A DNA stretch of 64,000 bases from assembly GCA_023213395.1 (NCBI GenBank), contig CM041465.1:119605741-119669740 (forward strand). Direction: 5' to 3'. Under the pieces are notes generated by a model that saw only the letters and a list, made by a program, of their open reading frames with translations, was not told the DNA's origin and searched no databases. The stretch comes from Cycas panzhihuaensis. Taxonomy: Eukaryota > Cycadophyta. The translations under genes were made by a program, and so were the position numbers. Shown one piece after another: positions 43,101 to 52,366 of this stretch; positions within the stretch are counted from its first letter, which is position 1, and each line of letters starts with the position of its first letter.

Positions 43101-43292
43101 AGGCTAAAAGAGTATAAGGAAATATGATCAAGCAACGGATGCAAAACAATTACTCAAATGTGTCAGTCATCCATGCGGTAAAATGATGCTTCTATTTACT
43201 TTTCTATAGAAGTAACAAAGGCAAAGGCTAGAAACATACTTGTACTTACCTCAGTCAACTTTCCAAGAACCCATTCCCAATAGCCGTAAAAC
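40178..43292 (-). repeat. 5' LTR of element A (3115 bp)
   Basis: Partner of 3690-6804. On the minus strand it begins TGTTTTACGGCTATTGGG and ends CGTGATTCCA. Minus-strand TATAAAG at 42566-42572 is the likely core promoter. Confidence 0.88.
42566..42572 (-). promoter_or_regulatory. probable LTR TATA box (element A, 5' LTR)
   Basis: GGTATAAAGCCC on the minus strand, same place as 6077-6083. Confidence 0.45.
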
Positions 43293-43732
43293 ATAACCTT
43301 ATCAAATGCATCATTATATTCATCAATCTTGTTAGAAACTTTAACATTACATATCACATTAGTCTTTTCATCAAAAAATACCTGATCTATCATCTGTTTC
43401 ACAAAAAATACATCATCAATATAGTTAAATTTACTTAAATCTATTATTTCTCTCCCATAAAGTAAATTTAAGATATCCTAAACTAATTTTGATGTGGTTA
43501 AATCACTAACACTAGTAAATACATCATCATTTAGTGTAAAGAAGATTAAGGTTAAGGCTTCGTTATCTTTTTTTAAGTTTTCTCTAAAATTAGGTTCATT
43601 TTCAAGATAACCATCACTTACGTAATGCCATAAATTATTTACAATGAGATGGGTTTTTAAAATATATTTCTAGATGTGAAAGTTAGTCCCATCAAATATG
43701 AAAAACCTTATGTTATTATCATTCATTGCCAT
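43293..43732 (-). pseudogene. copia-type gag, N-terminal half (element D)
   Basis: From the ATG at 43732 on the minus strand: MAMNDNNIRFFIFDGTNF, then HLIVNNLWHYVSDGYL, ALTLIFFTLNDDVFTSVSD, DILNLLYGREIIDLSKFNYI and KQMIDQVF. This is the DUF4219/UBN2 gag layout of copia elements. Two stops, TAG at expected Trp sites (HI*KY, KLV*DIL). The frame is cut at 43293 by element A, and the remainder is at 3411-3689. No protease, integrase or RT is seen anywhere in D. Confidence 0.75.
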
Positions 43733-44295
43733 TGTAATCAATGGATCATAATACCTAATTAATATTTAAATAAATAATAAATCAGACGTATATGTCCTTA
43801 AACAATGTAAGATATAGGTTTTCTATTGAAATGAGATAAATAAATAATGAATAATCCTTTTAAAGGATATATTAAGGAGCAATATGCAAGTGAGTAAAAG
43901 GGACTCAAAATATATAAAAAATTTCCAAATAACTACTTTTATAAATAAAAAATAACTTGATACTAAAAGAAGGTATATTATTTTAATAAATGCTATTTAT
44001 AGATTAATTCTCATAAGACTTCAAAAGTGAGCTTAGAAAGGAACAATATACTTTTAAATAATCATATGTAATGAAGTATAACTTGAAATACTTTTCAAAG
44101 TTGTAATGGATCAAAAGATGATCCTTCAATTTAAATTCCTTATTAATATCAAGAAATAAAAAAGGCTTTAAATAAGCAAGATTATATACACTTTCAAATA
44201 AAAAGATAATCAATGCTTTTGAATCAATTTCTTATAAGAAAGGAAGTAAGATATTAAAATATTTCCTTTCAATGAAGTAATATAAATGCAAGAAT
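43733..44295 (-). other. AT-rich leader of element D, gag-proximal part
   Basis: Non-coding, between gag and the small LTR pair. No motif recognised. Confidence 0.4.
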
Positions 44296-44971
44296 TAAAG
44301 GATTTGAAAACATAGAGATAGAGTAGAGCAATATGTAAATAATCAATCCATTGTATTATATGAGCATAACTAAATATTACGTTCAATCCATATTTGAGAG
44401 TATGTACATATTTCTAAATGAAGGTGGTGTCTAAAGACACTAGGGTTTATCACCCCAGTAAATATATAGTTTGAGGGAGGAGGAAAACCTCCTCAACCTC
44501 TAAAATTTAAAATACATTAAAATAATACTTAACTAAAGTTATACTTAACCTTACCTTACCTACCTTCACATGTGTATACTCATATGCAAATGGTGAGAGA
44601 GGGGTTATGAACATTAACCCCAATGAAGAATTTGCCAAGAAGCTCTGATACCAAATGAAGGATTTGAAAACATGGAGATAGAGCATAACAATATATAAAT
44701 AATCAATCCATTATATTATATGAGTATAACCAAATATTACATTTAATCTATATTTAAGAGTATGTATATATTTCCAAATGAAGATGCTGTCTAAAGACAC
44801 CGGGGTTTGTCACCCCAGTAAATATATAGTTTGAGGGAGGAAGGAAACCTCCTCAACCTCCAAAATTTAAAATACATAAAATAATGGTTAATTAAAGTTA
44901 TACTTAACCTTACCTTACTTACCTTCACATGTGTAAATAGTGGGAGAGAGGTGATGAACATTAACCCTAAT
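44296..44971 (-). mobile_element. 676-bp LTR-PBS-LTR miniature element
   Basis: Two direct repeats, 44296-44623 (328 bp) and 44655-44971 (317 bp), separated by only 31 bp that contain GCTCTGATACCA (44642-44653), the initiator tRNA-Met primer site on the minus strand. AAGAAT flanks both sides (44290-44295 and 44972-44977), a likely target duplication. There is no coding and no separate polypurine tract. It looks like an extreme TRIM-type element, or the recombined remains of a longer one. Its LTRs are related to those of element D. Confidence 0.7.
44642..44653 (-). promoter_or_regulatory. primer binding site between the paired LTRs
   Basis: TGGTATCAGAGC on the minus strand, perfect initiator tRNA-Met complement. 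Confidence 0.85.
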
Positions 44972-47900
44972 AAGAATACAATCTATTCTTTTTCAATTTA
45001 AAAAAATTCTCCTTGAACAATAAAATAAATTACTTAGAAAGAAAGAAAGCTGATTAAATACCTTAATGCAAAGATATCTTATCAATGAAATAAGATCAAG
45101 ATTTTCTTATACAACTATTGTCTTTCAAAATAAAGAAGTTCCTTAAATAAGAATCTTTAAATAGTTTTCAATGCACTTGCAATGAGAATATATTTAATGA
45201 ATCAATAAGAAGCAAGTGAATCAAGGAGATGATCATTTCAAATACTCAAATACTCTTTCAATTAAGGAGATGAACCTTTTAATCTTTGAAAACTTTTCAA
45301 TCAAGGCAGCTAAACAACCTTGAGAACTAATAAGATTTTTTGAAATAAAGACAAAAACTTATAATCTTTTTCTAAAATGATGAATATAAAAGGCTTATAA
45401 TCTTTTCATCAAGGATGCATATAAGAGGCTTTATAATAAAAAATGATATATATAAAGATGTAATGATATCCTTGAATAAAATGAGCCTTAAAGCTTAAAA
45501 GAATAAAAAATAATAACCAATAACCTATGTAATGATGCATTTATAAGATTTCAAGAAATATGAGGGCCTTAAGGTAAATAAAAGTTCTTTCAACTTATGA
45601 AATAATGAGCTCAAAGTGTATAATATTGCTTGCAAATGCTTCTAGATTTAATGTGAGTGAAATGAAGGTAAGCTTTTAGTAAATTCTTTTATAAAAAATA
45701 TATACTTGTTGAAGTATTCAAGAAGGTAAATGGCCTTAAGTAGCCATAAATACTCAAAGAAAACTCTTTAAATAAGCAAGAAAGTCACTTAGATTCACTT
45801 TTAGATGTAATAGAAAGAAAGTAATAAGGTAAGAGGTACTCATTTATAGTTTTTGGTCTGAATAGGGTTCCTACTATTTTAAAAGCCAAAAAAGATACTA
45901 AAAGACTGTAAAACAACTTGTAAATCTTATAAACATTAGCAAATGTCATCAATAACTAGCTAGTATATAAATATTAGTCAAATATATTTAGTTGGAAAGA
46001 AAATTTAGCTCAAAATATCTCCAAAAGTATCTAATAAGGACTAAAATAGAGCTTTAACTTCAAGGGTTTCAATAACCCATAAAATGATGCCAGTATATAA
46101 TGAAACCTATTCTGTTATGAAGAGTTCTAAAAAATCTTTCTAATGGTTCAAACAACTCCAGAAATAGAGTTGTAGAACACAAGTTATTAATGAAATAATG
46201 AAAAAACCCATTCACGACTGATGAAATATGAGTAATAAATGAAGATCTATTTTGACCTATTCAAACTTTACAAAAAATGGCTCAAATCAAGCAAATGAGG
46301 ACTCTAGGATGTAGAGATTTCAGTCAAGAATCCAACGAGCTCAATAGATTGAAAAATTGACTCCTTAACACTGAAATATGGCTGAAAATGTAAACAATTC
46401 TCTTTAGGTAAAAAATTAAAGAATAAAAAATAAAGATATTGTAGTTTAGCTCCTTTTGAAATAGGCTTCTAGTCATATGAGAAGCCACAGGACCAATGGC
46501 TATAGCCCTAAGGGGACCCCGGATTTCAAAGATTATACAATATAGTTAAACTATTCAAAATTAAAAAAATTATAAAGAATAACTTATAATATTTTAGTTC
46601 TGCCCCTTGAATCATAAAAATAGGGTCATATGAGCTAAATATGACTAGGGGCTAAGAACCAATAGGACTAAAGCAAAATCGATCACGCAGAATTAAAATC
46701 ATCATATAATTTAATTTAATTTTTTTTTATTTTATAAGAAAATGATAAATATTTTCAAAAACTTAAACATTCATTAATGGAAACTAGTGTGCATACAGAA
46801 AATGCCAAAACCTAAATCAAGATTGATTAAATCAATTGATTAAATTGATCAAATCAATTCATGCTAGAGTACAATGATGAATATAGATATTTATATTTAA
46901 AAAATATAAAATAAATATAAAAGAGAGAGAAAGAAACTTGCGGTGACAGGACAAATGCATAGACATTTTTTGATAAAAACTGATGGAGAACAGCTACAAA
47001 TTGATCAAAATCTATGCAAGATGGGTGCCAGTCAGTCTGCAATGGAGATTGATCAACAAATTTTAAAAAAGAATCAATTTTTAATAGTAAAATATAGAGA
47101 AAACATGTAAGCATGGGTTGTACAATGAATGACCACATAGAGGCAAGATTTTAACATAACTAATTGATGAAAATAGGTTAAAATTGGATCGATATTGCTA
47201 CTGGAGGGGGTGCCACAGATCTGTAATGAAGATCAATGAGCAAAACTTAAGGAAAAAGAAAAAAAAAATTATATGTAAAATGCCCTAAAATCACGTAAAT
47301 GGAGTTATATAGAGGAGGCACACTCAAGTAGTTTGATCTTCTCACTAGAGTATGAAACATGACAAAAACTTACTCTTGCTAATGCCTAGTTGCCTCTAAA
47401 ATTTCATAAGAAATGGATGAACACAGAATGAGAACAAACATACTCGTACAATTGAAATGAGACTAAAAAAATGTCATGACTAGATTTTATAGGCTTAAAA
47501 ATTCCTTGCTACCAAGTTTTAGAAGAAACCAATGAGAAACGAAGCCAAACGAGGCAATTTCAACTTTAATACCTGTGAGTTTCAACAGACATTGTGATAT
47601 ACTAGGCTTCTGGGAGCTATAATTCACTGTAGGAGTGATAGTTTTTCAAACTATCTTTTTTAGAGTGTAGAGGACTCAGAGATGAATCCAACGAGTGGTC
47701 ACTTAATATGGTTCTGAATAGTGTGGAGATCGTACCAGCATGCCAAAGTTTAGGAACTTAAAAAATCCTTAAAAAAAATTAATAGAAAATGATTAAAATC
47801 TTGAAAAATATCCAACGAAACTTTAAAATAATTGTACCAAATGATTATTAGGATAAATGCACATGTTATAGCTATAAACATCTAAAGAAAATAGTGATTA

Positions 47901-48046
47901 AATGGATTATACATATAAAAAATAACTAAATATTAACAAAAAACTATATAAAAATGTTAATAAACTTTATAAAACTGACAGAATATCAATGTAAATGCTT
48001 ACCATGAAGGTAGATCAATGCTTTGATACATGTGGCAAAGATCTAT
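44972..48046 (-). other. long AT-rich leader of element D
   Basis: About 3.1 kb between the miniature element and the primer site of D. The longest frame (minus 46854-47138) is Phe/Tyr-rich and matches nothing I recognise. A block of TTGATTAAATCAA-type short repeats lies at about 46815-46862. Otherwise nothing seen. Confidence 0.4.
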
Positions 48047-48058
48047 GCTTTGATACCA
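48047..48058 (-). promoter_or_regulatory. primer binding site, element D
   Basis: Minus strand TGGTATCAAAGC, one base from the initiator tRNA-Met complement, adjacent to the LTR end at 48059. Confidence 0.65.
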
Positions 48059-48120
48059 TATTAGAATTGATTAAAGTGCTTTAATACCATGTTAGAATTG
48101 ACTAAGGTGCTCTGATACTA
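48059..48120 (-). repeat. tandem 31-bp units containing PBS-like sequence
   Basis: Units begin TATTAGAATTGATTAAAG and TGTTAGAATTGACTAAGG and end TTTAATACCA and TCTGATACTA; 48121 starts a third TAGAATTG. One such unit is in the other LTR at 3043-3073. Each carries a decayed complement of TGGTATCAGAGC. Confidence 0.65.
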
Positions 48121-48310
48121 TGCTAGAATTGAAAAATGTAATATAGAGTGAAGTAGGTAAATGCATATGGAATACCTGATAACCATATTTAAAATGAACT
48201 TATGAAATAATATTATATTAATCCATTATGAAGAGAGTACATTAGATTTCTAAGTAGATGGTGGTGTTGAAGAACACCGGGATTTGGAACCCCATAAGAT
48301 ATATACTTGG
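48059..48310 (-). repeat. 5' LTR of element D, truncated
   Basis: Matches 3043-3257 of the 3' LTR plus one extra 31-bp unit. Two tandem 31-bp units (48059-48089, 48090-48120) each hold a primer-site-like sequence. It breaks off at ATATACTTGG, where element C begins, losing about 153 bp. Confidence 0.7.
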
Positions 48311-50173
48311 GAGGAAGAGGATCCTCAAAGGTTTCCCTAAGGCAGAGGGAAGAAAATGGGAGTAAGGTAGACGAATAGCCTACGACTAAGACCTTCTCAA
48401 TTATCTGGCTAAGCGAAGGAAACTGAGGGAAGAGGAAGGGAGTAGGAATGATCAATTGATCCAAAGTTCCCCCCATTGAGGGTGCAACCAAGAGGAGCGA
48501 GGGTGCTAAGGTATGTGCAAGTAAACCAAATCAAATACGATAAGGCAAGGGAGCAAAGGCAAGGTTTACAAGCTAAGGGGAAAGGCTAAGGGAAAAACTT
48601 CCTAAGAGCCCTTTCCTAAAATAGGTATGGTATGTGAGATATAACATACAAAATGCAGATAAAAAAAAAAAGAGTTGATTCCCTTTTCCTTTTATGTTAT
48701 CTAATTACTACTATGCAAACCTTTTCAAAAGAGAGAGAGTGAAATGAAGCAAGGGCGCATACCCAGGATGAGGGCATGGTCAAAGTAGTGATGCTTCCAT
48801 AAGATGTTCAAATTGTTCCACAAAGTAACGGCAGAGGGTCGCGGTAGGGTGAAGCATAGAGCTTCCTTACCTTCCCCGGAAAGTGACACTAAAGTGCTGA
48901 AAATGAAAAGGAAAGCAACAACAGAAAATAAAATGCTATGATAAAATACAAATAAATGCACTTACCCAAGAGAAAGGAGGGAGGAGAAGTTCCTCGCATC
49001 TTCCTTTTACCTACAAGTAAGTGCAAAGATTCCCTTCTGGAGAAAGGAGGCTAGCAACACATGAAAGAGCACCAAAAACATATATATATAATATATGCAT
49101 ATGCCAAAACCAAATCTCTATACATATATGTTAGTACTCATAAATCACAAGGTTACAGCAATAAATTATAGTAAAAAACACCCAAATAGAAGGTATGTAA
49201 ATAGGTGAGCCTTAGAGTGACCCACCTCCCACAAAGGGAAATCCTACCCTCCCTCAAGAAGCCATAGGGCAGCAAGGGTATGGTTGTATAGCTAGTTGTA
49301 AACAGGGGCAGCAAAGGTACAAAAGAGCCCAAGGAAATCCTCAATGAGCTGGAGTACTACAGGGAGCAAACTAGACCGTTGAGAGAAGGGTTGATCTAGG
49401 AAGAGTTTCTGGGGCTTATGCGTTGCCTGGATGAGAGAAATAGGCCTGCAAACTAGCATTGCAATAGGTGCAAATGCTAGTTTCAGTGACTGGAAATGAT
49501 CCTCTAATCCTTTGCCCACTCCAGGGATAGCATGGGGGTAAAAGAGGAGGGTTTGGAGGGCGGAAGCCTCTTAGGGAGCACAAAGGTGGTACGAAATCCA
49601 CCCAGCTTTATCCCAAACCCTATGGAGTCCTCTTTGGCTACTATCCTAGGCATGAAATACAGGATAAGAGGCTCAAGCAATAGAGGAAAATCAAAGAGAA
49701 AGCAAGGAACAAACTCTTGAAACAAGGAGAAGAAAGCTAGTGACAAACATACACAAATCTGGGCATAAACTGGGCAAAGAAATGATTTTAAATCAATAAA
49801 TACCTCGAGAGAAAGTAGGAGGCATTTGCCTCTATAAAAGCCTGCTGAGAAGAGGTTGGAAAACCTAAGATAAGGCTGAAGTACAATAGGTATGGAGCCC
49901 CTGCTGAGGTGACTGAGGGAAATCTTGATTTCGGGACCACTCGGTGACTGCCTGGGCAAAGAGACCCTGAAAACTCCAAGGAGGCCCTCTCCAGGGCGTG
50001 CAATGAGCTGTGAGGATGTCACAACGAAGCCTAAGGAGAGCTGGATGCAGAGGAGCAGTTGTAGGTCCTGGAAATATAGTAGAGTAGAAGGACAGAGCAG
50101 AGAGCAGGGCATTTTTCCTTTGTATTCCTTCTAAAGAGAGTAAAAAAGATCATAAAAATGAGTTGAGATAGGC

Positions 50174-50211
50174 TTAAATACTCAGCCCTAACCCTAATCA
50201 AGCGATTAGGG
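50174..50211 (-). promoter_or_regulatory. U3 palindrome plus TATA-like box (C)
   Basis: Minus strand CCCTAATCGCTTGATTAGGG, then TATTTAAG; conserved with B at 16948-16985. Confidence 0.55.
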
Positions 50212-50312
50212 CTCGACTACTGCTAAGGTGGGTTGAAGGACACATGGCAATTCTGCAATAAATGTGAGAATTACCACGACGGTTTTAAAAAATAAAAGAT
50301 AACGGTCACACC

Positions 50313-50352
50313 GCGGTAAACTTCGTGGTACCACGGTAAACTTCGTGGTATC
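50313..50352. repeat. tandem 20-bp repeat in C LTR
   Basis: CGGTAAACTTCGTGGTACCA followed by a near-identical second copy ending GGTATCG. It lies in the CpG-rich hairpin zone of the LTR and is single in B (about 16830 and 30390). Confidence 0.5.
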
Positions 50353-50819
50353 GCAAAATTTATCGCGATGCGGGACCAGAAGACCAAACTGGCCGCAACA
50401 GCCAGCCAGGGCTGTGGCTCAGTATACTAGGAGGTCGACAGGGGGCCAGGCCCGCCTACCCAGAGGTAAACAACAGACCAAGAGCCACAAAAAGGGGGTA
50501 ATGGGACTCAAGGACACAACAAGGAGACCAAATGGCGATAAATCAACATACGAGTAGTCATCACATGAATCGAGTAATCCTTAAGGGGAGTAGGGAAGAT
50601 TACAGGAGGTGACGCGGCCACCAGGGTGCCACACTTGCTGGGAGTGTACCCCCACTATAGTCGTCATAGGCTAAAATGATGTAGATGGTGCAAACCATCT
50701 ATGAGAAGACATGTAATATGCGAGCAAGTACTCCTCACAAAAGTAAAAAATAAGGTGAGAAATATACCTGCACTTACCTAAGTCAACCTCTCCATATCCA
50801 TTCCTGTGGTTAAGAAACA

Positions 50820-51235
50820 CCGCCTCGGCAAGAGAGCTTCAAGCTTGAAAGCATGGTGCAATGGCGAATGCTGGCAACACAACTGTCAGTAGTATATGTG
50901 TATGTATATATATAAATCAAGATCATAACTGTAGTCAAGAGTGCCGGCGAGTGTCATGGTGGAACATGTGGATACGAGGATAGGGGTGGAAGCCATATAG
51001 GGGTTGCCTATGCGCCACCCGGGAGATAACTGCAAGATGAGAAGGTGAGGGGACTGCTCCCATAACAAAAAGATGCAAGGAGATGTGCATGATCAAGTAG
51101 AAGAGATAAGTGAGCAAAACCAGTAGTCGCCATAGTTTAACCTCATTAGCGGCTAGCTTTCAGAGGTGCGAATAGATCGCAAGATGATGCGTATGATGAC
51201 CTGGAACTTTGGGTGACAAAGCAACCGGACAAGTC
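50820..51235 (-). other. 3' untranslated spacer of element C
   Basis: Homologous to 29506-29919 in B. No coding frame. Confidence 0.5.
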
Positions 51236-51658
51236 TCAAGAGTGATCAGCAAGGAGAGGGAGGCAATACTCAAGGATGAGGCAAACGAGACTATCAACCT
51301 TAGCGTTGAGGGCCCGAGGAATGTGTCGAATGTCAACAGACTGAAAATAAGCCAGGAGAGATCTGGTAGTCAAAGTAAGGGTTCTCAGGTGAGAACATTG
51401 TACCTGGTAAACGTGGGTGAGATGGGACACCACAACTTGGGAGTCACAAAGAAGAACAATCGATCCATGATAGAAACAGAGAGCATCGATAAGAGCCTCA
51501 ATAACAACCATATACTCAGCTTTGTTATTGGTACCCTCTGGGAGGAAGACCCCAGAGCACAGGATGTCATACCTGGAGGAGCTGCGAAGAATCCATGCAA
51601 TGGCAGAAGGTCCAGGGTTACCGCGGTTCCCGCCATTAGTAAAAATGTAGAGAGACAT
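51236..51658 (-). pseudogene. separate archaeal-like RNase H, element C copy
   Basis: Best-preserved of the three: 423 nt, open throughout from MSLYIFTNGGN to LADHS. Motifs: GNRGNPGPSAIAW, GTNNKAEYMVVIEAL (Glu present), LLCDSQVVV (Asp present), IRHIPRALNAKVDSL (Asp present). The first catalytic residue is Asn (AAT) in place of Asp, so activity is not expected although the frame is intact. The frame stays open for about 38 codons upstream of this ATG; I place the start at MSLYIFT because the aligned upstream frame in B has a stop (TAA) and the ATG position is shared by B and C. It lies head to head with the antisense gene and just inside the 3' untranslated spacer. Confidence 0.8.
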
Positions 51659-52199
51659 GGGTGACAGGAAAAGTCCTGGTAATAATAAGCAATAATGAAG
51701 CAAAAAGAGGCTCGAAAGGCAAGCAATAAATGGTCGTGAAGGGTAGGAGGACCTAGCAATGAGGCTACCCAAGAATGAGAGCAGGCTATCTGACCACTAC
51801 CTGAGAGTGGGCAAAAAAAGGGCACCCTGGGTTACCAAAGGTTGCTTCAGAAAGTAAAACATGCCCCCGAACGGGGGGAGCATTCCCTCTAGAGCCCCTG
51901 GGGGCAGGAAAGAGCTGTAGAAACGGGTCCAAGACAGCAAAACGAGCCAAACGAGTATAAACTCGGGCATGCACGAGAGCGGTATGAAAAACGAAATAGA
52001 AGGGCCCTACAAAAAAAAAAACATTGGTAGGGTGCCATAAATGCATCCGCAAGAAAGAGCGAAACAAAGGCTAGAAACAAAGGCTATGGGAGCGTAATAG
52101 GAGACAGGGCCAAAAGGCAAAGGTGATCGGGGGTACGAGGCGGTCTAGAGGGCTGTCACAAGAGCTAAAATGGAGACAGTGCCCGTTAGGAACCTTGCC
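51659..52199. other. divergent region between RNase H and antisense gene (C)
   Basis: 541 bp, equivalent to 28539-29082 in B. No separate gene. Confidence 0.45.
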
Positions 52200-52206
52200 T
52201 ATATAA
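52200..52206 (+). promoter_or_regulatory. TATA box of the antisense gene, element C
   Basis: TTGCCTATATAAGGAAACTTG on the plus strand, 167 nt before the ATG at 52367. Confidence 0.72.
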
Positions 52207-52366
52207 GGAAACTTGACGGAAAACAGATTCATTTTCACAGGCTCTCGAGAGAATCCAGACCCATTCCCTTACACAGTTGAGCGCTACCCAACTTCGGAGG
52301 CACGTGAAGGGAGATCAGACAGTTGGATCAGAGTGAGGAGACAGCCGTCGAGACCGTAGGAACGAG

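Larger units (their letters stand above)
3690..43292 (-). mobile_element. Tat-type Ty3/gypsy element A (split by copia E)
   Basis: Full-length minus-strand element bounded by two LTRs, each spanning 3,115 bp (3690-6804 and 40178-43292). Removing copia E (15959-37565) leaves about 18.0 kb. Order in its own direction: LTR, degenerate PBS, gag (40014 to 37566), copia insertion, rest of gag-pol (15958 to 11669), antisense PMD-like gene, separate RNase H, polypurine tract, LTR. Candidate target duplication TAGCT (3685-3689) and TAACC (43293-43297) agrees at 3 of 5 bases, both differences being transitions. It sits inside the gag of element D. Confidence 0.88.
48311..50819 (-). repeat. 3' LTR of element C, outer end deleted
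   Basis: Matches the right LTR from 62448 onward. On the minus strand the inner end begins TGTTTCTTAACC. A 202-codon open frame (50112 to 49504) lies in it but is not open in element B's LTRs. Confidence 0.88.

Noticed and set aside
46854-47138. 94-codon Phe/Tyr-rich frame in the D leader
   Set aside because: AT-rich sequence gives such frames by chance; no domain, no homologous copy and no start context.
49504-50112. 202-codon open frame in the C 3' LTR downstream of the TATA-like box
   Set aside because: The aligned frames in both B LTRs are broken and shifted, and the composition is simple, so it looks like a chance frame.
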